Positions 14,601 to 25,400 are shown, counted from the stretch's first letter. The stretch is 45,000 bases of DNA from Botryococcus braunii (GCA_002005505.1 KV908417.1:398786-443785); one strand, 5' to 3'. Made by a program: numbers and translations. The notes: generated by a model from the letters alone, not told the origin.

Positions 14601-17600
14601 TCTTATGGTTTTGGGTTGCTAGTTCTGATGGGGAGTGAGATGGAGTGATTCGTAATTGGAGCAGACGGCTGTATCGGATATATTGAGGCTAGTTGGTGAG
14701 CAGTTTGACTTGCAACAGCCTAGTAATGAAACGGCCCAAATCCGTCATGTTCTCTTATTCCCAATGCAAACGTTACCGTTTTATTAGTAGGCTGTTGCAA
14801 GGTAAGGAAGGGGCTGACCAGGCCTACTAGTTTCGATGGGGGCTACTAGTTATGACGGGCGTGAGACGTAGTGATCCTATGTAGAGCAGACAGCTGGATC
14901 ATCAGATATATTGAGATAGTTATAACATGTAAGCAGTCCAAACTATAACGTTGGCATTTGGAATAATATGCCAATGTTATATTTAGTAGTTTGGACCGCT
15001 CACAGAATGTGGCAGATGTGATTATAATATGTAAGCAGTACAAAGTATAACATCGGAATTTGGAATATGCCAATGTTGTAGTTCGTAGATTGGACCGCTC
15101 ACAGAACATGGCAGATGTGATCCAACTGCTAATGCGAGCAGCTGAAACAGTGAAGGCTGTGGTAAGGCGGAGCATGGGCTGGCTAAGACTGCTGAGGGTT
15201 GGGGGGGTGTCAGGTGCGACAGGTGTGAGATGTAGCGATTCCTATTCGGAGCGGACTGCTGGATCGGAAGGTGCAGAATTCCCCCATCTTGGGAACAGTC
15301 CCTTGAAGGGGGCCCACTCCCACATGAGCAATCAGACTTCATACAGCTCTATCCTCCTGGGAATGAACGGTGGGCTGCTGCCCCCTCCCTTCTGTGGACA
15401 CAATAGTTTTTTGGGGGGTGTGGGAAAGGGGGAGGGTCGAATCGCACAAGGCCCCCCACTTTTCGGCCTGGTACACACAATGCAGGCTGAGGAAGGCTTT
15501 TGTTCCAGATTTTGGCCTTATTCAGTGCATTCTGAGCGGAGCGCATCTGCATGCATGACGGGGGTTTGCGCTTGGGGGCGGGCTTGAAGCGGGAAAGTCC
15601 TGCTGCATTGCGTGCATGCTCATGGCCATGTAGGCTGTGAGTGTGTGTGTCTGTGTTGGGGGGGGGGGGTGCTTGGGTGATGGGTTTTGGGGGGGAGGGG
15701 GTGGGGTGCTGCTTTAGAGACCGAAGCATGGGATATGTGGCCCACAGGTGGATGGGAGCCCCCCCCCCCCACCTCTCTGCCCCTTGCCCCCCCCCCCTTT
15801 CTCTCTTTGTGTCCATTTTTTTTGTTTTTTTTTTTTTTGGGGGGGGGGGGGGGGACCACATGGCCATTGAAGAACATTTGTGGGGAGCATGAAGCACGCG
15901 AAAGGGGGGGGGGGGGCATTTGTGGGGAGCATGAAGCACACTCAAGGGGGGGGGGTGACATTGTTGGGGAGCATGAAGCAGAGGAAAGGGGGTGGGGGAC
16001 ATTTGTGGGGGCCATGAAGCACAAGAAAGGAGGAAGGGGGGCCGATTGAGGCGCAACCATTGGAGTTCCAAGGTAGAGAAGGGGGTCGGGTGGTCGAACT
16101 GAGGCTGAGGTTCATGCTGTATGGTGTGGGGGATCGACAGGAAGAGAGATCGTGAGGGGCAGGCTCAAACTCAGGCCGAAGCACGTTCTGTTAAGAGACA
16201 TGCACATCAGAGAGAGGAGGGGCGGCAGGAGTGTGGGATCAGAGGGGCGCGGCAGCACACTATGTATGGCCAGGCAGGCACCAGAGGGAGACGGAAAGGG
16301 GTGGAGGGTTGTGGGATGAACATGAGGCGGATGCACGGGTGTTACAGCAGTTGTGCAAAAGAGGGAGAGAGGAAAAAGGGGGGGGGGATTGTGGGATGCG
16401 TGCAAGGCAGATGCACATGCTTCAAGGCAAACTTGCCGAAAGCGAAGGGGGAGGGGTGTGGGATGAACATGAGGCGGATGCATGGGCTTCATGGCAGGCG
16501 TGCAAAATGGGAGAAAGACAAGAGGGGAGGGGTGTTGGATGAGTGCGAGGAGACTGCACAAGCTTCAAGGCAGCCATGCAGAAAAGCGAGAGAGGAGGGG
16601 GCGGGGGGTGAGGGGTGTGGGAGGAGTGCGACGCGGATGCACATGCTATTTGGTGGAGACTCACATCACAGAGACAGCGCGTGAGAGATGGCGGGTGCGG
16701 GTCTGAGATGACCATGTGGCAGAAGCACATGCTCCATCGCGGGCGACATGGCGCCCTCGAGCTGAATGTGGGGGGTGATGCGCTGACATGGCGCCCATGT
16801 GTCGGTGCAGAGCAAGTCAAGATGCAGCACCAGACGCTGCGAAATGTCGAGTTTGCGGAGCATCTCAATCTGCCGGGCGGGGCCGTGGCCCAGGTGTTCC
16901 ACATGGACTCCGCCTCGGCGACCAATTCCCAGGTGCGCCCGCTCATCTTCACGGTGTTAACAAAAGTGTGCATTTTCACGGTATTGATTTCATGGCCTGA
17001 AAGCGGCCGGCCATTTCCCGCTACGCCCCTGCCGTCAGCCGTGCACGGTTCTGTTCTGCCAGCCCTAAATCCTGACCTTGGGCGGACGGTTTCGTACAGT
17101 CCGCTCTAAACTGTAACCCGGGTTGCCTGGTTGCGTCCGGCTGTCGTCCTCGCATCTCTGGGTGTGACGGTGTTGCTGTGTTTGTTTGCCCGGGGGGGGG
17201 GGGGGGAGAAAGGGGGTATAAACATGTGCACGCGCACACACACACACACACACACAAAGAGGACCGGAGGGGGGGGGGGAGCACCTACACACACTCACTC
17301 ACTCACATACACCCCCACCCACAGGAAAAAAGGGGGGGGGGAACGGGGCAGAGGGAGGTAGCGGTCAGAACAACTACACTGTTTGGACCTCCTTTCCCTT
17401 AAGAGAGGCGTTTGGGGGGCGCGCAGACCCTGCAGAATCTGCTGAACTCGTTCAGCCTTGGGCCAGCGACGATGTCACAGTCCAGTCAGAACAACCTCCT
17501 CCTGCAGAGCATCCTGGGGAACTCCGTGGCTCCCCAGGTGCCTCTGCCGGCCTATCAGGCCACGCTGGCGGGCCTGGGCGCGCTTCAAACTGCAGCTCCT

Positions 17601-19323
17601 CTCGCCAACTCGGGCCTTCAGGCCTTCCAAACCTTGACCCCTGAGCAACAGGAGCTCGTGGTCCTTCGGGGCCTGGAGTCCCTGAAAAAGGTGGGTCCGT
17701 GGTCCTGACTCTGATGCTGTTTGCGCCGTCTCCGTCGCCTTCCCCAGTCCGGTTTAGGCCCCTGTACGTGTTCGCAGCTTCTTCTGCATGGAGGGGAGAC
17801 ATTTCGGGGCCCTGGAGTCCCTGAAACAGGTGGTTTCATGCTCTTGACCTCAACATTCCTTGAAGGGGAGAGAGGGGGGGGGGGGGCTGAAGAAGGTGGG
17901 CTGCCTAATCAGGCTGCTGATGGCAAGGGGGGATCGTGGTTCTTCGGACGGTGTACCCAACGAAGGCATGACCTAGATGTTTCCTTCGGGGCCTGGAGGT
18001 CTGTGAAAGGGGTGGGGAGGAAGGAGGGAGTACCAAATCAAGAAACAAATTGAAAGAGCAATGCTTGTGCAGGGGTCGACGGTACCCAACATGACACTGG
18101 CGGAATTGCAATTACTTCGAGATGAGGAAATTATGAGGCAGCGGATACAACGCATGGTGGCGCACCAGCTCAGCCAGGAGCAGAAGCTAATTCAGGAGCA
18201 GAAGCTGATAGTCAAGGTGAGTGGCATTTTTCCTTCCTTCTTTCCTCTTCTTTCTCTAGTGTTCTCTTTTTTCTTTTTTTCTGCCTCCGCGGGGGGGGGG
18301 GGGGGGGGGAGTTGTGTGAAGGGAAACACCTCATGTTCACGGTCAGGGGGAGAAGGGTAAAGATTTAAAAGTTAGGTGTGAGTGAGGTTGCCTCTCCCCC
18401 GGGGGGGGGGGGGTGTTAAGGGGGGTTCACATTTTCTCTTGTAGGGAAGGGGATGAAGGGGGGAAAGAGAGAGGGGGGGGCGAAGGGGGGATGAAGGGAA
18501 AGATCTGATGGCCATGGTCAGGGAGGCTGTGTCTCCAAGGGGGTGAGGGTGAGGGTGAAGAATTGATAGAAAAGATGAGCGAGGTTGTCTCCCTCAGGGG
18601 GAGGGGGTCAGATTTTCTCCCTCACTTCGTGTCGGGTGTCCTCGCGGTGCTGATGCGCGATTCACTCTGGGGCCGCAGCAACAAGAAGAGCGCACCGCCT
18701 TGGAGGCATTTGCCCGGATGCAAGGAACAAATCCCACACTGACAGAGCACCAGCTGCTCCTCTCCAACCTTGGGGCGCTCCCCGGGGGGACCGCCCTGTC
18801 AGGAGGCATGCTGAAGGTCCCGGCTCTGGGCGCCTCCCTCCAGGCCGGCTCCCTCCCAACCTTCAAACCCAACCCAGCGCGCTCCCTGGTGGAGCCCGCT
18901 TCCCCGGAGCACCCCGTGGGGGACCGCCGACCCGTGCAACGCTTCGACTCCACCGTGATCTCCCAGCACTCCCAGTCCCACACAAGCCGCTCCTCCCCGG
19001 ACCACTCCGTGGAGCGGGGGTCCCCAGGGAATCACGATCAGGCGCGGAAGGGGACCGGCTTCGCTTCCCCCCAGGGGTTCCGCCCGGTCCTTGGGCCGGC
19101 ATCGTGGCCCCGGACGGTACAGTCGGCGTCCGCTGTGGGTCCCGCAGTGACCGCGCCGCGGGACTCGGACCTGGGGGCGCTGCACCGCCCACATGCCCGC
19201 CCCGGCACGCTTGGCGACCTGGGAAGCCTGGGGTTCAGAGGGCCCGCGAGCGCGCCTCCTCGAGAAGCACCCTCCGGAATGCAGCTCTCCCTGCAGGGGC
19301 AGCTGCAGGAAACGGGGGGCTAG
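11688..19323 (+). CDS. R2R3-MYB transcription factor, ten exons
   Basis: A nuclear DNA-binding regulator. Exons: 11688-11798, 11887-11952, 12026-12072, 12409-12463, 12824-12924, 13560-13672, 16811-16932, 17427-17690 (or from 17406), 18073-18216, 18679-19323 (TAG). All introns are GT-AG, phases match at every junction, and the lengths sum to 1668 nt (555 codons plus stop). The R2 repeat spans exons 1-4: STWSPE then [34 protein letters not shown]. The R3 repeat spans exons 4-6: EPFTAEE, then [30 protein letters not shown], with Phe replacing the first Trp as in plant R2R3 proteins. R2 has about three extra residues ([11 protein letters not shown]) before the recognition helix. The C-terminal ~335 residues are Gln/Leu/Ser/Pro-rich, with a Gln/Glu/Lys-rich helical stretch ([14 protein letters not shown]) in exon 9, suggesting a regulatory tail. 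Target genes cannot be inferred. The long intron 13673-16810 could hide further exons, though none is needed. Confidence 0.9.
14238..14325. repeat. TATGCCTTTGGCTTGAGC repeat
   Basis: About three units of TGTATGCCTTTGGCTTAAGC, roughly 25 bp apart, inside the long MYB intron. Confidence 0.8.
14560..15275. repeat. Three degenerate ~270-bp units with internal hairpins (MYB intron)
   Basis: The string GGGCTGACCAAGCC ... GAGTGAGATG ... GGAGCAGACGGCTG ... GATATATTGAG is found from 14588, 14811 and (weaker) 15176. The interiors contain inverted repeats: CTTGCAACAGCCTAGTAAT (14709) against ATTAGTAGGCTGTTGCAAG (ending about 14801), and AGCAGTCCAAACTATAACGT (about 14932) against TAGTAGTTTGGACCGCT (ending about 14999). 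The latter hairpin is repeated at about 15032-15100. This looks like tandem duplication of a foldback element. Confidence 0.7.
15650..15860. repeat. G-, C- and T-homopolymer cluster
   Basis: Runs of G (15659, 15840), C (15762, 15789) and T (15817-15838) within 200 bases of the MYB intron. Potential G-quadruplex or polymerase-stall sequence. No coding. Confidence 0.9.
15860..16040. repeat. ~43-bp minisatellite, 4 copies
   Basis: Units of the form CATTTGTGGGGAGCATGAAG then CAC, followed by an A/G-rich G-run, at about 15875, 15917, 15960 and 16000. Confidence 0.88.
16195..16745. repeat. ~75-85-bp minisatellite, ~7 copies
   Basis: Core GTGTGGGATGAACATGAGGC then GGATGCACG with a trailing GGCA.CTTGC and AGAGGAAAGGGGG. 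Cores start near 16232, 16310, 16390, 16458, 16533, 16615 and 16703. It sits directly upstream of the MYB exon acceptor at 16810. Confidence 0.85.
17180..17350. repeat. G-run and (CA)n cluster in MYB intron
   Basis: Intron 16933-17426 contains G runs at about 17191, 17270 and 17331, a short (CA)n at about 17236-17255, and CACTCACTCACTCACA. No coding. Confidence 0.8.
17655..18010 (+). repeat. Three copies of a MYB exon end plus donor
   Basis: The exon end CTTCGGGGCCTGGAGTCCCT-GAAAAAG-GTGGGT (17664-17696) recurs at about 17800-17832 (TTTCGGGGCCCTGGAGTCCC-TGAAACAG-GTGGTT) and, more degraded, at about 17981-18013 (CTTCGGGGCCTGGAGGTCTG-TGAAAGGG-GTGGGG). The second and third copies lie in the downstream intron and keep a GT at the donor position but have no supported acceptor. 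Confidence 0.75.
18230..18600. other. MYB intron rich in homopolymer G
   Basis: Intron 18217-18678 holds a T/C-rich stretch, G-runs at about 18291-18309 and 18401-18412, and GGGGGA-rich sequence. No exon seen. Confidence 0.7.
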
Positions 19324-19485
19324 CCCCATGTCCTTGACTCTGAAGGCTAGCAGTACAGAAACATGGGGTTGGCGGTACAATAGCAGGGGGCAGCTGCAGT
19401 AAACTTGGGCCGGGCTCCCTGCTAGCACCCTGTCGCGATTCTTAAGGCTAGCGGTACAGAAATATGGGCTGGCCGTACAGGATAC
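19300..19485 (+). repeat. Tandem duplication across the MYB stop codon
   Basis: GGGGCAGCTGCAGGAAAC (from about 19297, the last coding residues) is repeated as GGGGGCAGCTGCAGTAAAC at about 19386. The downstream blocks TGACTCTGAAGGCTAGCAGT-ACAGAAACATGGG and GATTCTTAAGGCTAGCGGTA-CAGAAATATGGG match as well. The unit is about 90-95 bp and includes the TAG of copy one. Confidence 0.85.
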
Positions 19486-19810
19486 GATGAATAGGGACGC
19501 TGTTACAATGAATGATTTATGTCCGGATTGCAGTCGGAGGGCTGCCGCACACCCTGCCCTGGAAAGGTACAATTCATGAAGTCTGCCGTCGTCTGGGTGC
19601 TGAAAAGTGGTCACAAGCCAGACCCGCATCCGAGGGGGCCGTGGGTAAGATCTTGTCGCCGATTTTGTTTTTTAAGTCCCTGACCTAGTCCCAGTCTCGA
19701 GGTGGTCAGTCTAGGTGACCTGACTTAAGATGGCCGACCCACGACCCTTCTTTGCAGTCCCCCTTCGCCATCACAAAGGATTGATACTTTGTGACTCCGA
19801 CCCAAAGACT

Positions 19811-19928
<118 letters not shown>

Positions 19929-20251
19929 CGTGCGTGTACGTACGTGTGGGCTGTCACTTGTGAATGCATTTGTTGTGTCCGTGACGTGGATGGCCGGACC
20001 GGTGGGGCCCGGGTGCGCCCTGTTGGCATTAAATCAGTTCGCTTATCAATGCAGCACTGCGACAATGCTGTGCGTAGTAAAAAAATTTGCAGTAATGCGA
20101 TTCGCATCGATTACGCGTCTGTTAAGCCCCCCCTGGGGCAACCTGGAATTTGTGGGCTTATCTGCTTAGCAGAAGTAAACAGAAGGATGTGCAAGCTCGC
20201 GAGGCGTGGAATGGCTGTCACGCCTCCCTGGGCAGCCTTGTGTTGTTTTAT

Positions 20252-20325
20252 TGGTTGAAGTCACGTATTTGCATGAGTTGGTGTGATGTTTTATGTGATG
20301 GAAGGCACGTATTTGCATGAGTTGG
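20252..20325. repeat. ~41-bp direct duplication
   Basis: CACGTATTTGCATGAGTTGG occurs at about 20262 and again at 20307, with GAAG upstream of each copy. Confidence 0.8.
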
Positions 20326-20424
20326 TGGTCTTTTGCCCGTAACCAGTTCCGTGCACGTGCTGTGCTGTTGTCGGTTTGGGGGACCGTTGTTCCCAGCCCA
20401 CGCTTGCCAGAGGTCAGAGGGCCA

Positions 20425-20610
20425 TTGAAGGGTAGCCACGTTGAGGGTCCTTGTCGGGTCCCCAACCCCCGGGCATTCCTTGTCAGATTCTTGAGGTGTC
20501 CCGCTCATATTCCCGTGCATTTCTGGTTAAGGCTATGTCAGGTGCCCTGCACAAGTTCCCGCGCATTCCTTGTTAGGGTCTTTCAGGTGCCCTGCTCGAA
20601 TTCCGGCCTC
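20425..20610. repeat. ~46-bp minisatellite, 3-4 copies
   Basis: Units carry GCATTCCTTGTTAGGGTCTT then TCAGGTGCCCTGC and TTCCCG. Copies start near 20472, 20517 and 20565, with a weaker one upstream. Confidence 0.75.
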
Positions 20611-20698
20611 TTCAAGGCCGAGATTTGGGTGTCCCGCCCCCTGAATTTTCAGGCGCGTGGTTCGTAGCGGCTTAGAAAGATTCCGAAGGGCCCGTACC

Positions 20699-20818
20699 AC
20701 TGGGAACTCCAGAGAGGTCGAATTTGTGCTACGTTTTGGCACAAATTTCTTCCCTTTTGGGGCGGCCCCGATCGTTGCAAATTGCGGACTGAAATGAGAC
20801 CTCGCTGGAGTTCCCAGT
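20699..20818. mobile_element. MITE with ~20-bp terminal inverted repeats
   Basis: Left end CTGGGAACTCCAGAGAGGTC; the right end, reverse-complemented, is CTGGGAACTCCAGCGAGGTC (19/20). The element is about 120 bp with no ORF. The flanks TACC-A and TACC-G allow a 3-4 bp target duplication (ACC or TACC). Related copies occur at 4662-4791 and 5173-5304. The transposase family cannot be fixed from this; a PIF/Harbinger-like 3-bp target is one option. Confidence 0.75.
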
Positions 20819-20931
20819 ACCGCATTGAGTAGACGGATGTCTGCTTTTCCCATATGCTGGGGGTTGTGCACTACATAATGTGTAGGACCTGCAGAATACG
20901 TTGATTTTGAAAAACGGTGCGGCTGGGCGCG

Positions 20932-20933
<2 letters not shown>

Positions 20934-21016
<83 letters not shown>

Positions 21017-21030
21017 GGGGGGGGGGGGGA
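20934..21030. repeat. (GT)n microsatellite followed by a G-run
   Basis: About 80 bases of TG followed by TTTGGGGGGGGGGGGG. No coding value. Confidence 0.97.
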
Positions 21031-21889
21031 TGCACCCAGCGGGAGGGGTTCCAACGGAGCCTCCTGGCGTTTTTGCCCACCAGTTTTGTGTGTGGAGGCG
21101 CCTGGTAGGGGCAGGTACATGGACCCTCAGGAATCACATGGCGATCTTGAGAGAGACAGACAGATCGAACACAGACAGACACAGAGAGAGATGGAGAGAA
21201 GAGGGGGAGTAATATTTGTGTCAAATTATAACATGTAAAATGCATGGTCATTTCGGGGCTGTGCGGTTATATCAATTAGACTCATGCTGGCGACCCTATA
21301 TGGGGTAGGTCTGGTAATGGAAGGAGTCCCCTCCCGCTCGAGGCCTCCGCTCCAATTTGGCCTTTTGAGGAGCTGCGGGTCTTGGGGGGGGAGGGGGGGG
21401 GGGAGAAAATTGTGTGTAGATATTCTCATCGTCCTTGAATCCGAGGGGCGTCGTTACGACATGATTATGGCATGATTTCGACCCGTTTTTGATGAAGTCA
21501 GAAACACTTTGTTTTGCTGAGCGGACACGGGGGAGGGGTGGAGAGTTCTCGAGGCGGGACGCCACAATAGGGGCTGGTACCTCTACATGTTTTGTGAGGT
21601 CAGCGCGTCCCTCTTGTACAGCAGGCCTGTACGTCTGTACCGGAATTTTGCTGTACCGGAAACCGAAGGAACACAAGGCAGAAACGTTCCTTGGGAAGGA
21701 CTGCACCGGTGGGTAGTCATCGGCCGGGTGCGCCTCCTGCCTATGAGTCAACGTGTGAAGCTCTACGGACATGTGAAGCCGTTTGCGAGGCGAGGAGGCC
21801 GTTTTTGACCGGCCTGGCCTCTGACCTGTGTCTCGGAGGGACGAGACACGACCTTGGACAAGGTCGCAAAGGTCAAGAAGTGCATAGAT

Positions 21890-22010
21890 GGGGTTCCTGA
21901 CAGGGATTTCACGGTTTGGGTCCCCAGAAGGAGTGCAGAGTGGGGTTCCCCACAGGGGTTTCAGGGTTTGGGTCCCCACAGGGAGTGCAGAATGGGGTCC
22001 CAACAGGGAG
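21890..22010. repeat. ~59-bp direct repeat, 2-2.5 copies
   Basis: GGTTTGGGTCCCCA-AAGGAGTGCAGAGTGGGGTT and GGTTTGGGTCCCCACAGGGA-GTGCAGAATGGGGTC follow each other. An earlier partial copy begins at about 21892. Confidence 0.8.
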
Positions 22011-22329
22011 TTGCCACACACATTCCACTTTTGGCAAAGCTGTGGCGCGGCAGGCGAAAATTTTGACGGCGCTCGCTGATGCCGCAACGAGCACCCACCC
22101 AAGGTGGAAGCGGTTGTACTGCAAGATCACGCAGCCTTGGCGGGATTCGCACCATGCGTGCAGATGTTCAACCAGGTATCCGCGGGCGTTGGCCCGTGGT
22201 GATCTTACAGAGGAGCTTTGGAGGGGGAGGGAGAGAGGGAGGGAGAGAGAGAGAGAGAGAGAAGAGGGGGTTGGAGGGAGCTTGAGAGGGAACCGTGAAG
22301 CTGAGGATGTTGGAAAGGAACTCTTGAGG

Positions 22330-22425
22330 AGAATTTCTAGTTCGAAGTCCTAAATTTGAACCCCTAGTTTGGATCCCTAGTAGGAAATTCCTAGTTCGGA
22401 ATACCTAGTTCGAAGTAGGTAGTGC
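22330..22425. repeat. Short CTAGTTCGAA-type repeat
   Basis: TTCTAGTTCGAAGTCC, CCTAGTTTGGATCC, TCCTAGTTCGGAATA and CCTAGTTCGAAGTAGG occur about 14-20 bp apart. A (GGTA/TACC)-rich block with self-complementary CTGGTATTAGTAATAC elements follows at about 22650-22790. Confidence 0.65.
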
Positions 22426-23481
22426 GAGGAAGCGAGAGACGAGAGCTGCGGTGTGGTGGAGGCGCACTGTGCGCACAGATAGAGGACGTCTAAAGCATGG
22501 CCATGAGGAGGTAAAGGGGCAAGACATTCGCGCCTGTCGAGCTGCAGGCGCAAACGGCTGTGAATGGCGAACTGGTACAAGTGGGGAACGTGCAAAGACG
22601 CACGGAGGGTAGGGGTAGGAGCAAGTCTATCGATATTATGAAAGAGGAACTGGTATTAGTAATACTGTTACCACTGGTACCTAACTGCTGGTACTGGAAA
22701 ACGTGTAAAGTGTGCATGACTCGGCATGCTCCTGGTACTGCTACTGGTATTAGTAATGCCAGTAGTAATACTAGTACTACAGGACTGGGGAGTGGACGCT
22801 GTATGTAGGCAATACACCCCATCTCCCCCCCCCCCCCCGGCGGGGGCCGCGGGGGACACCCATGAACGACGTTCCGTGCCGGGATGCCACCCGCTGCAGT
22901 GTACACCTCTGAGCTCACCCAAAAAGTGTGTGTTGCTTCCCCTCCTCGCTTGAAAGCGCTCTCATTGGAGAGCTCATCACATGGGAAGTTGCCCCTAGAT
23001 GGTTTTTGGAAAATGGGGAGGGGGCCCATAGGGCAAGGAGTTCTGCAAATGGTTTCCTGGCGGAAAAAGCATTATTTAGTTTTTTTACTGATGGAAATGA
23101 TGGACTGCTGAAGGACGGACTGGTGGTTGCTTTAAGACTATTTTCTCGAGTTTTGTTTGGGCATCATGTTTTGGGGGGGACCCAGCATTGGTTTCCGCCA
23201 ATACATGGACCTGACCTGTTGTTGTTCCTACTTAGTTAATGTACATCTTGACTGCCGTTGGGACTGTGTGGGTCTAGACGGTGACCCTCACTCAATTGTT
23301 AACATTTGTGGCCAAAGCTTGTGTGGCGGACAGAGGGATGAGGTGAAGTCAGTGGTTGCCTCCGGGGTTGACACGACTGAGCAGATCAGTCTCCTCCGAT
23401 CTGGACTTACCTGGCGTTATGTATACATAACGCGTTATACAACATAGATAAGTCTATTGTACATGACAATCCTGACATGTT

Positions 23482-23556
23482 TCTGACTGGTCGAGTGGAT
23501 AAGCACTCCCTGCCTCATCCGAAATGGACAGGGGTTTGAACCCCGTGTCAGCGTGT
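23482..23556 (+). other. tRNA-like pol III promoter (SINE-head candidate)
   Basis: TGGTCGAGTGGATAAGC resembles an A box and GGGTTTGAACCCC contains a B-box-like GGTTTGAACCC about 35 nt later. A full cloverleaf does not form: the anticodon and acceptor arms do not pair properly. It is not called as a tRNA gene; a tRNA-derived SINE head or decayed tRNA pseudogene is possible. Confidence 0.35.
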
Positions 23557-24049
23557 GTGCGGCAAGCCTTTTTTAATGGGTATGGATGACGAATTCGAAT
23601 TTTTGCGGAGTAGAGCAGTTTTTTTGGTTTTTGTTTTTTGTTTTATTTTTTTTGGGACCAAGTGTATTTAGTGATAACCATCGGGTCTGAAAAGCCGTTG
23701 GTTTGTCAAGGTGATGACATTTGCCCGAAAGCGCCATCACCCAGGGTTGGGCAGTGGCCTTCGCTTGCCACCCTGCAGGAACTTTTCCAATCATGGGCGT
23801 TCTCAAGCAAAAGGTCGTGTTCTGTGGGTAGGTTCGGCATCCCGGAGAGGGAGGGGGAGTCCGTGATACTGGAATTGTATGCTGGTCCGTGAGCCTTTTA
23901 CCTCTCTATGCTTTGTGAAGCTGGTTTAGCCCCCACCCGTAACGCTCTTCCCCTTGCCCCCTCGTTGCCCCCCCCCCCTCCCCCAACCCTCATACAAGTG
24001 GACGTGCAGTGTCTAGTTTTGTATCCAGTACAAAATTCCCCCCTCTGTC

Positions 24050-24129
24050 TCTCTCTCTCTCTCTGTGTGAGTGTGTGTGTGTGTGTGTGTCTGTGTCTGT
24101 GTGTCTGTCTGTCTGTCTGCTCTGTGTGT

Positions 24130-24160
<31 letters not shown>

Positions 24161-24162
24161 GC
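24050..24162. repeat. (CT)n-(GT)n-G-run compound microsatellite
   Basis: Short CT run, GTGTGAGTG, (GT)n, (CTGT)n, (GT)n, then about 18 G. Confidence 0.95.
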
Positions 24163-24532
24163 ATGCGCTCCCTCTCCTGCTGCTGGTTTCTGTCCGTTGA
24201 AGCTTTGATGCTTTGATTGGGTTGCTCCTCTACTGCCTCTGTCCAGTTCGCAATTGCGTCCCGTGCTGGAGTGGGTGATGGCTTGTATGACACAGGTGGA
24301 CAATGGATTGGACAAATTTCACTCTTTGTTTCAAGAGATTGTGGGGGGTGCGGTTGTGGAGGTGTGGGGCTTCTGAGTAAATCCCTGATTCGATCTCAGT
24401 TTAGCCACCTTTTCCACCCGCAAGTGCGATCAGTTACTCGCTTCATGTGGCAGCAAGACGGTGAAGGGGTTGCAAGGTTTGTGGCTAACGCTTTAAAGGC
24501 CTACATGAATGCTTCAGGGACATCCAACTCTT

Positions 24533-24825
24533 AGTGGTGGATCTAGATTTTAGACATTTCTATCGTCATCCCTTCAGCCATAATGGCTGGTCCTGGATGT
24601 AATATTTCCTTCCTTCCTTCCTTCCTGTAAAATATGTAATTGCTGACAATTGGTGACATAGCCCCGCGTAAAGCCCTAACAATACGTGGTGGTCAGGAAA
24701 TGCTGAGGAAGGAAGGAATGTGGGACAGGAAGGGGAAAGAAGGACCCATACGTGGTGGATCTAGATTTTAGACAGTTATATCGTCATCCCTTCAGCCATA
24801 ATGGCTGGTCCTGGATGTATTATTT
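24533..24825. repeat. ~75-bp direct repeat, two copies
   Basis: GTGGTGGATCTAGATTTTAG through CATAATGGCTGGTCCTGGAT is found at 24533-24598 and again at about 24751-24815 with only a few differences. Copy one is followed by GTAATATTTCCTTCC repeats, copy two by TATTATTTAGTTAGAATTAA. It may mark the ends or a duplicated segment of an unrecognised element. Confidence 0.8.
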
Positions 24826-25078
24826 AGTTAGAATTAAGAGTGAAGCCTATTCCTGGATACGGGCCTTGCGAAAGGGTGGACCCATTGAATGGGTCCCATT
24901 CCTTTTCCTCCTGCCTTTCTTGTCATCGAGCACCCAGCGCTCGATATGAACCTTTACCTGAACCGTCACAACAATGCCTGTCGTTACGCCAACTCGGACA
25001 AGGTCCCTATTCTCGAAAGGGCACTTCCAGCAGGTCAAGGGGCCCTGACCCCATGTGCAGATCGCAAAGATAGAGCGA

Positions 25079-25190
25079 GGATCACGGACTCGCCGATCTT
25101 TGCGCACAGATCGGCTAATCCGTGATCCTTACCGGTAAATCGGTTCTGCCGCAGAACCTTCTGATTCAGAAGTTCTGAAGGAAACCGCGG
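25079..25190. repeat. Hairpin cluster
   Basis: The left arm 25079-25099 (GGATCACGGACTCGCCGATC and T) pairs with the right arm 25108-25128 at 19 of 21 positions around an 8-nt loop. Downstream are TTACCGGTAA, GGTTCTG-CCG-CAGAACC and CTTCTGATTCAGAAG. This makes four self-complementary blocks in about 110 bases. Function unknown. Confidence 0.75.
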
Positions 25191-25400
25191 CGGAACGACT
25201 TTATCGAAGCTGGGTTGACTACACCGGCATAACCGCCCGATGTCTGTTCTAAAGGGCCGATCGAGGATTTGGCCACGTCGAAAGGGAGTTACATCTGATG
25301 GAATCACCATTCAAGAGCAGCGCGATTCACGCGAGACGCTGTGCTTCGGGTCAAGTCGCCAGCGTTATCGTATGGCGGTGTATCCGTTGAAGAGGGGTGT

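Larger units (their letters stand above)
21031..23480. other. Intergenic, no gene seen
   Basis: Apart from the repeats listed separately, no exon with supported splice sites or recognised motifs was found on either strand. A short (GA)n lies at about 22241-22262 and a C-run at about 22827. Confidence 0.4.

Noticed and set aside
24217..24534. 105-codon ORF ending in FVANALKAYMNASGTSNS
   Set aside because: Looks protein-like near its end, but there is no recognised domain or supported splice partner, and the following repeat suggests mobile-element debris.
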